DNA of 64,000 nucleotides, taken from assembly GCA_010645155.1 (NCBI GenBank), contig JAAGOF010000185.1, forward strand, positions 726,111-790,110. Reading direction: 5' to 3'. The stretch is from Tigriopus japonicus (Eukaryota > Arthropoda > Copepoda > Harpacticoida > Harpacticidae). Both the position numbers and the translations under genes were made by a program. Under the pieces are notes generated by a model. The model made no database searches, was not told the DNA's origin, and saw only the letters and a list, made by a program, of their open reading frames with translations. This document shows, piece after piece, positions 36,008 through 46,610 of this stretch (positions are counted from its first letter, which is position 1; each line of letters begins with the position of its first letter).

Positions 36008-37399
36008 TGGCTTTAGGCCGATCTGATTCTGCCTTCATTTCTCAAGTGTGACGAGTTTTCGATTGAAGATCGAGATTTCACTCGTTTAAAAATAATGCGA
36101 TGGTGTCAGTCAACTACTTTTATGCCTTGATTACATCTACTTATTTGAGATATAATCAAAAAGGTACACTTTCGTAGTTTAGTTGATATGCAAAGCAAAT
36201 TGAATGGATATTTGCGGTATTTTGTTTTTCGTATTTTGTACCTGCCTGTTGCTTCTTTAGTACTATGTGAGATCGCGGACATTGAGTCGTGCTGCGCAGG
36301 TGGACCGAAACTTGAAATGCTCAATGCTTGTAGAAAAAGAGATGATTCTGATATTTTTGGTGGCTACATGTGGTATACCAATATTGCGACGGACCAACGT
36401 GTTTTAAAATGCGCTAAAAAGTACTCGGGCTTCCTGTAAGAGTGAAATAAAAAACCAACTTTTCACCAAACCTCATATTTATGTCGGAGGGCCAGACCTA
36501 ATCAGGGTTCAAACTTTATTTGTAGACCAATTTGAATCATCCCTCTTGTCTCGCTTGACTCAATGGACACGTAATTTACTTTTGAAAAATTGACATGGTT
36601 TTGATTTGAGCAAAGATATAAGCCGCTTTAATGATCGGTATCGAAGGACGCACGTTTGGGATTTTTATGATTACCGCTCTGACCCTGAATTACCGTTCCG
36701 ACGCGGCCAGCCGTCCAAACAAAAAGCGTCGTCTTGCTTTAGTCCAAAACAACAAGAGCAACTTACCAGAGGGAAAAACCAAAAGACCTTTCATGACTAG
36801 CATCAGAAGATGTTTGAAGGATTGTAGAGGCAACCAATCAACAAACCCACCAATCGATCAACCATGGGAATCCAGACCAAAGCCAAGAAACAACTAGATT
36901 CTACACGCAAGCTTAAGTGAAAACATGTAAGAATGGGTGACACCACCAAACACCGACACCGTTCCAAAACATTTCGAGAAAAATGCCACAGTATCAGAAA
37001 CTTCAATTTTTAGAAAGATTCTTCACCTCTATATCAGAATGACCCGATGGAAGTGAACAAAATGATATGCCATGGACAGAATCAAGGCTCAATGTGACCT
37101 ACCCTATGCCATACTGTTGATGAATAAATCCCAGATAATTGGAACTTTTTTTAATGAAAAGCTTACAAAATTTCCTTTTAACACCAATCTTCTTTGGACT
37201 ATTCCATGATTCATCTGATTTCAATTGGCCTAAATGGTTTATGGGGTCCTTAACGTCATCGCTGCTAAGTGTTGTTGAAGCGTCAAAAGTGATCTAATGT
37301 CCGCAAAATTGCTGCCTTGTTGTCATTGGTTGAGCGGGCTCAATTCTGAACCAATCCCTGACTTTGTTTAGATTAGTGACCTCACTGAATCGTTGGCTA
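36008..37399. other. ~1.39-kb insertion of unrelated DNA in gypsy-2 integrase
   Basis: The integrase frame stops after L-R-A-Y (37400) and continues with R-A-T-P-H-P at 36006. The intervening DNA has no retroelement motif, no inverted termini that I can see, and an ORF on the opposite strand. The boundaries carry ttggct in direct orientation at both ends (near 36008 and 37393), which may be a short target duplication. Confidence 0.65.
36188..36439 (+). CDS. Hypothetical 83-residue ORF with hydrophobic N-terminus
   Basis: I do not recognise this protein. ATG at 36188, TAA at 36437-36439, and an AATAAA begins about 8 bases after the stop, an arrangement seen in real mRNAs. Residues ~9-27 (L-R-Y-F-V-F-R-I-L-Y-L-P-V-A-S-L-V-L-C) are hydrophobic and could be a signal peptide or membrane anchor. 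Five Cys are present (one at the end of the hydrophobic stretch, then C-C, and two more), which could suit a small secreted protein. It lies in DNA captured inside gypsy-2 and on the opposite strand from it. It may be an exon, a transposon gene or a chance ORF. Confidence 0.3.
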   Translation: MQSKLNGYLRYFVFRILYLPVASLVLCEIADIESCCAGGPKLEMLNACRKRDDSDIFGGYMWYTNIATDQRVLKCAKKYSGFL

Positions 37400-40300
37400 A
37401 TATGCTCTGAGGCAAACTAAAAGGGATTCACGCAACTGTTTTCGGGAGTGCCCACTACTTTGAAAAGCTTTCTTCAAAACCTTCATAAAGGTTTCAGCCG
37501 GATTTGCTCGTGGATGGTGTGGGGCTGTGTAGGTGTGTGTAATGCCATAGTTCTGGCAAAACAACTTAAACTCAGATGATCGGAAAGCTGGCCCATTGTC
37601 AGACCTTTGCCTCAGAGGGAACCCAAAAGAAGTGTATATTTCTTTGAGGGCTTGTATGGTATCTTCCGTTGAGGTTGAACGGACAAAGGCCGCACTTGGA
37701 AATCTGGATAGGTCGCACCTCACTACTAAGATACTTGAGCGGTCTGGTAAGGGCCCAAAATGATCAATTGAGACATTTTCCCATGGCCGCAGTGGCATAT
37801 GGTGGGGCTTTTGTTCGACCTTGGTACCCTTTTCCGTCACTGTTTGACATGTTGTACACTGAGAAACATGCTCTTCTACCAGACGGTCCATACCTGGGAA
37901 CCAGAGAACGGTCCGTAACCGTCGTTTCATGGACGAAGCGCCTAAATGAGTGCCCCCATGAGCCAAGGACACTGCTTTCGACCAGAGAGTTTGTGGAAGG
38001 AAAAGCCGGTCTCCTCGCAATAAGTTTCCCCTAGAGGAGACTGTCATCTCGGCAAATACCCGACGATAAGTTGTTACCCAAGTGGGTGATAAGACGGTGG
38101 TGGGGCTCTCTGGGAGATGGCCTTTGAAGACGGCCTTTTTTAAAGCCTGAAGAGCACGGTCGCCTTTGGTCGCCTGGGAAACAGTTTCGGGTGTGAGGCT
38201 GCGGCAAATGTCTCCATCAAGAATGAAATGGATGGCCTTTTCAATTTCGTTGTCAATGCCAGAGTCTTGAATGTTAATGCGCGAGATTGACTTGATCGAA
38301 TTGGTGCGACGGCTAAAAAAGTCTGCTGGGTTAGCGTGTCCAGCTTTCCAAATCATTTTAAACTGAATGTCCTGATGGCGCAAGATGATTCGATCAGTTC
38401 GAACCGAGCCCGGCCGAGTGCCACGAAAAATAGGCAGCAATGGCTTATATGGCTTATGGTCCGTCACGACAGTCACATCAGGGTTGCCCACCAAATAAAT
38501 TTTCATTTTTCGCAGCCCATGATCAACTGCCAGGGCTTCTAAATCGATTTGGGGATAGCGTTTTTCGACTGCAGTGGTGGCCCTGGAAGAGACTGCCACT
38601 GTACGAAGATTGGCATCATCTCGGCCCTGGTACAGGATGGCGCAGAGCCCGTCCCGGTGAGCGTCAACGTAAACAAATGTGGGGAGAGATGCGTCAAAAA
38701 ACGTGAGGCATGCATTCTCGTGGAGTGCTCGTTTAAGTTGATCGAATTCAAGTTGATGGGCACGGGTCAAGCGGAATTGGGCACCCTTGGCCGTAAGAGC
38801 CCGCAGATGAGGTGTCTCTCGAGCAATAAAGGGAAGAAAGTCTGAGTTGGACCTAGCCATGCACATGAAAGAGACAAGCTCGTCTTTGGTCCTCGGTGTG
38901 GCCGCATCCCGGAGTCTTTGAACCCGTTCAGGATCAGGACTAACCCCGTCTGCGGAGACCCTCATGCCCCAGAAAGGGTTCTCGGATTGTCTGAACAAAC
39001 ATTTATTGGGATTTAGGGTCATCCCGGTCTTGAGGAGACGTTCCAAGAATGAGGTGAGGGCTCAATCATGCTCTTGAAGACTAGCTCCAGCGATGATGAT
39101 GTCATCATGGACGGCGTGAAGACCAGCAATATCACTAAAATGATCCCGGATGGCCTTCATGAATTCACCCGATGCGGGTTTGACACCCATGGGCAGTCTT
39201 TTAAAATGATAAAGTCTGCCATTTACACGGAATACCGTGAGCTTTTGAGATGCCCTGGCCAGGGACAGCTGATGGAAGGATGATTTGAAATCCAGTTTGG
39301 AAAAATATTTACATCCAACCAAGCCAGCCTTTATAGACTCTATTGTAGGAATTGGGACACGCGTATCTACCAAACACTTATTCAAGTTTCTGAGATCAAT
39401 GGTAATTCGAATTTGTCCATTGTCTTTAGGGGCCACCTGGATATTGCTTACCCAAGGTGTGGGCCCATGATGGTGCTCAATTATGCCGTCCCCAAGCATG
39501 TCTCGAATTGCCGTTTCCCCTTGGGCCCTGAGGTGGAATGGTGTGTAGCGGGGAGCACAAGCCACTGGCCTCGGGTTATCCGCCAAATACAGCTCCACCT
39601 CATGGTTCCTGAGGTGCACCACACCCTCAAAAGCTGTCTTGAATCAACGAAGGTCAAATCCACCGTTAGCTGTGCATGACAGAACAGTTTGGGATGATGA
39701 CACTGCTCGGTCTGATTGGAATCCAGGTATGTTCAACGTGAGGATGCCTAATGCGACACATGTGTTGCACGAGATTAATGGAACCATTGGATGGGAGGGG
39801 GAATCCTGTATGACATCCCACTCCGAGGAGAGCGTAGTACTTCCCCATGTGACGTCAGCTATTCCAACCCCGATGGGTTGGATAGGGTGTGATGCTGATC
39901 CATATGGCTTGATTTTTACCGGGGTTTTCTCGAGTCCATTAAGGAGTGTTTTTGGGCATAATCTCTGCGGAATTACGTTGATCTGGGCCCCGGAATCAGC
40001 AATACCCGATGTTAACACTCCATCTATTGAGAATTGGGTTTTTGGAGTGCTTCTATTTGATTGACCTGTGATACTAGAAGAGAAGGCCTGGGCAAAATGT
40101 GCTTCTTCTCCCGACGAGACGTCACTGGCATCTGCCTCGCTACCGCTTAATGATACGCTAGTTTGCGTGGCAGTTTTGACTTTTCTGTACTTGTGTTTGC
40201 CATTTGACTTGTTCCATCTTTTACTTGAAGGGTAACTTTCTTTGCTTCCGGTCCTAGAGCCGTTCGGATTGTCGTTCCGGCATACGATTGCAAGGTGTCC

Positions 40301-40723
40301 AGACATTTGACAGGTCGAGCAAGTCTTTCCATTTGCTGGGCATGCTGTGGCTGGATGGCGGGAAGTTGAGCCACATTTGAAACATCTGTATCCAATTTTG
40401 ACCCCATTGGAGCGTTGGGTTTGCTTAGAGTAGGCTCCTGCAGTGCGGTGTACGGTGCACTCCCTAGGGTGCGACACGACGTTCATTACTTGGGCCTGGC
40501 CATTTGAAACGGAACTCGAGGCCGTGGCAGAATCCTCTAACAACATGCCGTTTGAAACGGCCTCTTCAAGCGACCAGTTCTTCTGAATGACGGCGTCTCT
40601 TAGGTTCTGATTGGTTGTTCCAAGGACTAATTGAATCTTTGTTGCCATTTTTAAGGGATCTTGCTCATTGAATTCCTCCGACTCGAATCCACAGATCCAC
40701 AGAGGGACGCGTGTTGACGACAA
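37397..40723 (-). pseudogene. Gypsy-2 pol: zinc knuckles, protease, RT, RNase H, integrase
   Basis: One frame runs from about 40723 to 37397 with two TGA stops (39644-39646, 39062-39064). In order: C-F-K-C...H...C and C-S-T-C-Q-M-S-G-H-L-A-I-V-C zinc knuckles; protease I-A-D-S-G-A-Q-I-N-V; RT with I-T-I-D-L-R-N-L-N, S-K-L-D-F-K-S-S-F-H and A-V-H-D-D-I-I-I; RNase H with V-Y-V-D-A-H, Y-P-Q-I-D-L-E and V-T-D-H-K-P; H2C2 integrase zinc finger; integrase D at S-I-D-H-F-G-P and R-S-D-N-G-P. The catalytic Glu region reads A-N-P-A-E-T-F. The RT box has Val where Tyr or Phe is usual before x-D-D. The product would copy and integrate the element; this copy cannot make a full protein. Confidence 0.88.
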
Positions 40724-41112
40724 CGTTCAGCAAATTTGGAAATTGGTTCTCCATGCTCTTGACGGAGTGAACGGAACAACACTATAGCTTGCCATCGTGA
40801 GGATTTCGGTTGGTATTTCTTTTTAAGATTTTGCACAATTATCATGTACGTAACACTGGGATCCATTCGGGCATTGTGACAGATGGTTTGAATGTCATGG
40901 AGCCCGCGCTTTCCGATGAACCAGAGCAGTTTCCGTTTTTTGGCGATAGCATGCTTGCGAACAGAGGCTTCATTGTCTGGGACAGGATCTTCAAGGATAT
41001 GGTCACAGTAAATCTCAAACATCTCCAGCCATTGCTCAAAGGCTTGGGCCGTGTTTCCCCCACAGTCACTAGGGTCAAATGGAGACGGTCCTTGAGAAGG
41101 AAGGGGGTCCAT
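40651..41112 (-). pseudogene. Gypsy-2 gag, frameshifted
   Basis: The ATG at 41112 follows the primer-binding site by about 35 bases. The peptide has the Ty3/gypsy gag pattern A-F-E-Q-W-L-E-M-F-E-I-Y, R-K-L-L-W-F-I-G-K-R-G, L-K-K-K-Y-Q-P and F-R-S-L-R-Q-E-H-G-E-P-I-S-K-F-A-E-R-C-R. It forms the particle shell in active elements. After L-C-G the frame shifts at an 8-bp direct repeat (ctgtggat twice near 40700), and the correct continuation F-E-S-E-E-F-N-E-Q-D-P is found in the pol frame. So gag and pol were probably one reading frame before the duplication. Confidence 0.85.
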
Positions 41113-41140
41113 AGTGCGTGCGTGGGTCCTTTGCCAATTT

Positions 41141-41150
41141 CGGTCGCCAG
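41141..41150 (-). promoter_or_regulatory. Gypsy-2 primer-binding site
   Basis: Directly after the 5' LTR, the minus strand reads (C)TGGCGACCG and continues AAATTGGC. It starts with TGG as expected for pairing with a tRNA 3' CCA end. Confidence 0.6.
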
Positions 41151-41395
41151 TAAAATAACTGGAGATTTGGAACTAAAGACCTTTATTAAGAAGTAAGAGA
41201 GAGATAGTTTTAGTTGAAAATAGAGTTAATATTTATAATCTGTTCATGCACCTACCCCCAACCTTTCACTTCACACTCGCCTCGGACAATAATGGCGTCG
41301 AGGCGAACGGTCATTGGAGCGTGTTTGTGAGCAGGGCTAAGGTGTTAATTGAGTCTAGATTTTGGGGTTACGGAGATGAATATGGCGTTGTATTA
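41151..41395 (-). repeat. Gypsy-2 5' LTR (245 bp)
   Basis: Near-identical to 34845-35098. Flanked outside by gggtc, the TSD shared with the other end. Confidence 0.9.
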
Positions 41396-41400
41396 GGGTC

Positions 41401-41778
41401 CGCTTCATCTTCCTCACGCACTCTTTTGTGACAGGGTCGGTTTCGATCAGGAGGTTGGAACACCTCCCCCAGTAGGCCTCCCGGGGGTGGGTCTGTCAGC
41501 GTCTGACCTAGACTTCCAGCACGTTCACTCTGGAGTGGGGATTCCAAATCCACTTTCTCTGTGTTGTACCAATGCGGTTCCAGGAGAGCAATTTGCCGCA
41601 CTGTTCTCTCTAGAATTTGCCCATTATAGCGCCGAATTGACACAACAACGACAACGCCACCCTGGTTTTTTCGGACGGACTCTATTCTCGCCAATTTCCA
41701 CGAATTTTTCTCAAACGTGTCTGGCTTGAGAATGACCACATCCCGACATGAATCGCCGGTGGGTCTTTTCCTTTCCAT
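41401..41778 (-). pseudogene. BEL-2 integrase C-terminal (DUF5641-type) domain
   Basis: The frame reads D-V-V-I-L-K-P-D and W-K-L-A-R-I-E, then G-Q-I-L-E-R-T-V-R-Q-I-A-L-L-E, the conserved end of BEL/Pao integrases. It then runs into an acidic tail cut at 41400 by gypsy-2. It is in a different frame from the integrase core, so a frameshift lies near 41770. Confidence 0.8.
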
Positions 41779-42719
41779 TTGTTATTGATGGATAATTCTT
41801 GCAAGTATTGTTTCCGCCATTGGTCCCAGAAATGATTCATGACGCGTTTTCTGAAGGTCCACAAATTGGCATAATCCATGCAATCCAATTTCTCGTCAGA
41901 AGGCGTCACAAATTCATTCATGGGCCGACCGTAGACCAAAAGGTTGGGAGTAATCACTTTCAAACAATCTTGATCGGTCACTCCAAGGGGTCGATCATTG
42001 ATGATGCATTTCAGTTCCACCAAGATCGTTTGCAACGCTCGTAGAGTGATCATTTCTCTTTGCAATGCAATCCGGAGCTGGCGCTTAAACAATCCAATCA
42101 TCCTCTCTGTTACCCCATTAGTCCAAGGTGCTTCTGGGGTACTGTATATCCAAGTTATTGGAGCTTCTCCTTTATACGTTTCTGCAGCAATTTGATCGAA
42201 GTTTATATCACATGTGCTCAAGCATTTGTCGGCTGCTTCAAAGTACTTGGCATTGTCAGAGTAGATCACCGAGGGTTTTCCACAATGACCAATAGAGCGC
42301 CGAAGAGCATCCAAAAAATCATTGGTGTTGCAAGAAGTCACCGCTTCAACATGGATTGCTCTTGTATGAAAGCAGGTGAATAGCGCAATCCAGACTTTCA
42401 TTGTCTTTGGATGTACACATTGCTCTTGCAGTTCTTTGATTTTTCTCTTTTGCTGGATAGGACTTAAATGTTTGTATTTGTCATTCGTTTTGACAAGCGT
42501 GCTAATTTCCGAATAACATTCGTGTTTGCAGGTCAATGGTCCCATGTAGTCCACTCCTACTTTCACCCATGGCTTCGGATCATCAATCCGCATTGCCGGC
42601 AAAGGTGACATTTTCGGGGAGTTGAACTTGATGTACCGGCATCGCGGGACACGACATCTTCTCACCACACTTTTAGTGTAGTTGAAACTACCCAAAACCC
42701 AGTATTTTTGCCGTAGCAA
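41682..42719 (-). pseudogene. BEL-2 integrase core
   Basis: The frame starts at L-L-R-Q-K-Y-W-V, continues to the core with V-G-V-D-Y-M-G-P-L (first Asp), R-A-I-H-V-E-A, I-Y-S-D-N-A (second Asp) and W-T-N-G-V-T-E-R-M (catalytic Glu). It then reads I-N-D-R-P-L-G and F-W-D-Q-W-R-K-Q-Y-L. It would insert the cDNA into host DNA. Between the first Asp strand and K-V-W-I-A-L-F there are about 45 extra charged residues (Y-S-E-I...K-E-L-Q-E-Q) that I do not expect in this family. The C-terminal domain is in another frame. Confidence 0.88.
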
Positions 42720-42739
42720 ATCAAAGGTCTGACGTTGAC

Positions 42740-44559
42740 GATATGCATTCTGGATTGATGCAAGGACAAAATCATTTTTTCGGCAATATCACCTTTTGGT
42801 AAAATTATTGGCGATTTGAAATCATGAGCTAATGAAGATGCACGATGCAGTCGAGTCTCCAATCGAATGACCTCATATTTGTCATCCCAATACACTGGAA
42901 GATCCTTTAATGGAGATGCTTTCAACTTCATGCTCTTCTTTTCTTTCAAGGCTTTACTTTCTTTGTCCAACGACTTTTGTTGTGCGTACTTCACCAAGAT
43001 GTGTTCCGCCCAATCCAATTCTTTTTTGGTAACGTACGTTGGCTTTGCCTTGTCCTTGGAACTCTTTGGTTTGCTTGGATAATTTCTTGCTTTAACGGCG
43101 AGTCGTTGGATACGAACGAGAACTCTACACATTTTCAGCCATGTTCCACTGTTCGTAACGAGTCTATCCAAGAAACTCAAACTATGCTCAGTCCTTCTGA
43201 GATTCGGAGTTTGTTCCTCGGATTCCGTTTCTTTTTGAAGTGCTTCCCTTTGCGTAAGATATATTTGCACATCCGTATACGTAAAGTCATTCATTTTACG
43301 AGACGTGCTTATCTCGCTATCGTGCATGGCTCTCTCTCCAACCCGGGGTTGTTGAGGCCACTCTGACTTGGGTTTCGTGAGAAACTCGGGTCCTTTGGAC
43401 CAGAAATCGGATTGACTCTCCAACTCCTCCAAGGTACACCCTCTGCTCGGCAAATCCGCAGGGTTCAACTTTCCCGGACAGAAACGAATTTCAGATCCTT
43501 GAGAGTTATCCAAAATCTTGACAATACGTCTCTCTTCACAAACTTTACAAAGACCTTTTCCTCGTTGGGTTCTTTGCAAATTTAATAATGAGTCCGTGAA
43601 ATACACGATCTTCTTGCTCTCTAGATTAGGTTTGAAAGCTTCTTGAAGGTAACTCCCCATGTTGACCGCCATGACGAGTCCAATTAACTCGGCTCGTGGT
43701 AACGTAGGTTGGCTTTGCCTTGTCCTTGGAACTATTTGGTTTGCTTGGATAATTCCTTGCTTTAACGGCGAGTCGTTGGATACGAACGCGAACTGTACAC
43801 ATTTTCAGCCATGTTCCACTGTTCGTAACGAGTCTATCCAAGAAACTCAAACTATGCTCAGTCCTTCTGAGATTCGGAGTTTGTTCCTCGGATTCCGTTT
43901 CTTTTTGAAGTGCTTCCCTTTGCGTAAGATATATTTGCACATCCGTATACGTAAAGTCATTCATTTTACGAGACGTGCTTATCTCGCTATCGTGCATGGC
44001 TCTCTCTCCAACCCGGGGTTGTTGAGGCCACTCTGACTTGGGTTTCGTGAGAAACTCGGGTCCTTTGGACCAGAAATCGGATTGACTCTCCAACTCCTCC
44101 AAGGTACACCCTCTGCTAGGCAAATCCGCAGGGTTCAACTTTCCCGGACAGAAACGAATTTCAGATCCTTGAGAGTTATCCAAAATCTTGACAATACGTC
44201 TCTCTTCCCAAACTTTACAATGACCTTTTCCTCGTTGGGTTCTTTGCAAGTTTAATAGTGAGTCCGTGAAATACACGATCTTCTTGCTCTCTAGATTAGG
44301 TTTGAAAGCTTCTTGAAGGTAACTCCCCATGTTGACCGCCATGACGAGTCCAATTAACTCGGCTCGCGCGATCGTGAGGGCATCCTTTACTTCCGCCCCT
44401 TTTCTGAGGTTTTTCGGCATCAGTGAGCTCTTTGAGGAGACCAGTTGGGAGTCTATCCCCCCCTTGCCGATGTTTGAAACAAGGTAAGCGGCAACCCCAT
44501 TCCCAAAGTGCTCGCATCGCTGAAAATTGCCACGAACTCGATGGGTCCGCCAATCCCAC
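42740..44559 (-). pseudogene. BEL-2 RNase H and integrase zinc-binding region with 670-bp tandem duplication
   Basis: Frames contain A-R-A-E-L-I-G-L-V-M-A-V, Y-F-T-D-S-L-L-N-L and R-F-C-P-G-K-L-N-P-A-D-L-P-S-R-G, typical of BEL/Pao RNase H. These are followed by P-I-I-L-P-K-G-D-I-A and L-H-Q-S-R-M-H of the integrase zinc-binding part. Bases 43028-43697 and 43698-44367 are tandem copies, period 670, about 98 percent alike by eye. Because 670 is not a multiple of three the second pass is out of frame. Additional frameshifts are near 44430-44560. Confidence 0.85.
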
Positions 44560-44572
44560 GAGGGAAGGACAA

Positions 44573-45427
44573 TTATTTCAACAAGGGGATTTGCTTAATC
44601 CATTGCTTAAACAAGGCTATGGCCTCTTCGGCCATGAGATCGTTGATGAGAATTCCATCATCTCCTTTGATAGTCTTCGTAAGGAGATTGTCATCCCAGC
44701 CTGCCTTGTTAAGCCATAGCATCGGAAGGATGTGCTTGTACTTCATGACAAATGGGGATACATAACCCTGAGTATCAAACACTTGGCTTCCCAAGGACAC
44801 GACATTCCGCCGCGTTATTTTTGACGCATTCTCATCAAACTGCTGGAATTTCTCGTTCAAATCAAAGTAGAACCGATCTGACTCATAGTCCAGCTTCAAG
44901 CCCAGAATCGAAACTGTTCGATCTCTATTAACTCTGGTCTCGTCAATGGAATCAAGAATGGTGGATTCGTTGGCCGAAATCTTATGTCCGTAAAAACCTC
45001 CACTCGCCAGGATGGTCAATATTTGGTTAAGTAAAAGAATCATTTCTTCCGTAGTATCGGCCAACACAAGAATGTCATCCATGTAAGTCTTTTCAAGGAT
45101 TATGCTCGCTGCCTCCGGATACGTTTTTTCCCACTTATGTGCGGTTTCTTTTAAGCACCACATCGCTAAAAACGGGCTACACACACACCCGAACGGTAAA
45201 CGTGTGAAACAATAAAAATTCGGCTGAGTTTCACCCGGAGGGACCCACACATAGCGAAGCATATCCTTGTCGGACTCTTTGGACAATCTAACGGAAAGGA
45301 ACATCTTTTGGATATCAATGGAAGCAATAAATCTTTTCTTTTCTGCGTGTAGAATCAACTCCATGATTTGAGGAAGCATACATTCGGGCCTTGCCCCTAA
45401 TTGGGCGGCGAGGTCCGGAAGCCCCAC
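44573..45427 (-). pseudogene. BEL-2 reverse transcriptase
   Basis: The 284-codon stretch includes F-I-A-S-I-D-I-Q-K-M-F (motif A with the first Asp), T-R-L-P-F-G-C-V-C-S-P-F (motif B) and T-Y-M-D-D-I-L-V (motif C, two catalytic Asp). It continues with I-L-G-L-K-L-D-Y and S-Q-V-F-D-T-Q-G-Y-V-S-P-F. These place it in the BEL/Pao RT and connection region. The motif residues look intact. The N-terminal RT fingers, protease and gag are missing: only about 160 bp separate the frame from the primer-binding site. It ends in a stop at 44573. Confidence 0.9.
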
Positions 45428-45575
45428 CCCCGGTGTTCCGTTGGCAATTCAAAATCGAGCCCCAATAGATCCCCTAGTTCACCAAGTTCTCCGGTAGCTC
45501 GACTTTGAATTCCAAATCAAAATCCAAAAATATCTATTCAATCCAAAGCTTTAGGAAAAGTCTCCACAGGCCACA

Positions 45576-45589
45576 GGCTCGAAGGACCA
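45576..45589 (-). promoter_or_regulatory. BEL-2 primer-binding site
   Basis: The minus strand reads TGGTCCTTCGAGCC directly after the LTR end (...CAGCACA). It begins with TGG and contains a TTCGA-type core, as in the T-arm end of a tRNA. It is the expected minus-strand primer site and fixes the LTR boundary. Confidence 0.75.
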
Positions 45590-45609
45590 TGTGCTGACTT
45601 GTACCTATT

Positions 45610-45825
45610 GAGTCCTTCAAGCGCAACCAATGAAATGGAAATCACGTGCAACCTTTGAGCTTTGATGCACAAAATTTCTGTTCTAATGTGTTCAATATAC
45701 CTTTAGCAGCTCGAAAATGGGTCACATGTTTGTGTCAGGGTGCAATTTCTGGAGCTGTATTACTAAGGTGACCTCCCAGTCTTATGTATTGTGACCTCCC
45801 AGTCAGCTGCTCCTTAAAGGACCCA
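45610..45825. mobile_element. Small MITE in the BEL-2 5' LTR
   Basis: The ends gagtccttcaag and cttaaaggaccca are imperfect inverted copies. The LTR sequence cctattctagc is split with att (or at) repeated on both sides. It contains two copies of tgacctcccagtc. Confidence 0.55.
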
Positions 45826-45840
45826 ATTCTAGCTAATGTA

Positions 45841-46610
45841 CAGGGCTTTACCGATAAATTGAGACAGAATTGAATTCGATATTTTAAGCAAATAATTGTG
45901 TTTTCATTTGAATTTGGGGCGCTATTTTTAATCAGCTGACCCTTCGGAGCGGCTTGATTCAAATTTCCGTCAAATCAAGTGATCCGGGTCCATGGAGGAG
46001 AGGAACAGGTCTGCCTTTGCCATCCTCTGTGACGCCGGGCATGGGCCAGCTGAAATCGCCAAGTTGACCAAGCTGCCCAGGGCCACCATTTACCGGGTTG
46101 TGAAGGCTTACAACCAGTCCGGGGATGTCAAACGAAAGCTCCATGCCCAAAGATTGGACACCAAGAGGACCCCCAGGTTCCTGGCAGGCTTGAAAAGGAC
46201 AATTAAAGCCAACCCCAGCACGCCAATGACCACATTAGCCCGGAACCGCAATCTCTCGACAAAGACCATTCACAAGGCCGTCCATGAAGACCTTGGCATG
46301 TCTAGCTATGTTTGTAGGCGCAGAACCTTGCTGACAGAGAAGTCGAAGGCCATCAGGAGGGAGAGGTGCCCCAAGTTGCTGTCTTTTGTAAAGCACAAGG
46401 CAGCTTCCAAAGTGATCATCCATGTGGACGAGAAGTAGTTCGTTGTTGACGCAGAGGTCAACCAACACAACAGCCGTGCCATTGCTTGTGACCCCTTTGA
46501 AGTGCCTCTAGTGCTCCAAGGCAAAAATCCGGCCTCCACCATAGTCTTCGGCGCCGTGGCCAGCAACTGCCTCATCATGGACCCCCATTTCATTGAAGCT
46601 GGACTCCGCA
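45841..46610 (+). pseudogene. 3'-truncated mariner with transposase N-terminus
   Basis: Same 770 bp as 32815-33584 with only a few differences, including the same TAG stop after V-D-E-K (46436-46438). The ORF from 45992 encodes the paired helix-turn-helix region and the first catalytic Asp only. Left flank is TA (45839-45840). The second and third Asp and the right end are absent. Confidence 0.9.

Larger units (their letters stand above)
34845..41395 (-). mobile_element. Gypsy-2: Ty3/gypsy retrotransposon with two LTRs and 5-bp TSD
   Basis: LTRs at 41151-41395 (5') and 34845-35098 (3') are close copies. The 5-bp sequence gggtc flanks the element at 34840-34844 and 41396-41400. Internal order on the minus strand: primer-binding site, gag, zinc knuckles, protease, RT, RNase H, integrase. 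It is inserted in the last coding part of BEL-2. Confidence 0.92.
32600..46610 (-). mobile_element. BEL-2: BEL/Pao element with both LTRs, nested insertions
   Basis: On the minus strand: 5' LTR remnant (46610-45590), primer-binding site (45589-45576), short leader, RT (45427-44573), peptidase/RNase H with a tandem duplication (44559-42740), integrase (42719-41682), C-terminal domain (41778-41401 and 34839-34703), polypurine tract (34152-34144), 3' LTR (34143-32600). Gag and protease are deleted between the leader and RT. Gypsy-2 (34845-41395) splits the C-terminal tail. The 3' end sits at gtcac in gypsy-1 integrase. Confidence 0.85.
45590..46610 (-). repeat. BEL-2 5' LTR remnant with MITE and truncated mariner
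   Basis: Bases 45590-45609 and 45826-45838 are the LTR end; a 216-bp MITE sits between. From 45841 the first 770 bp of the same mariner as at 32815-33584 follow. The rest of the mariner and LTR is missing; unrelated sequence starts at 46611. Confidence 0.75.
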
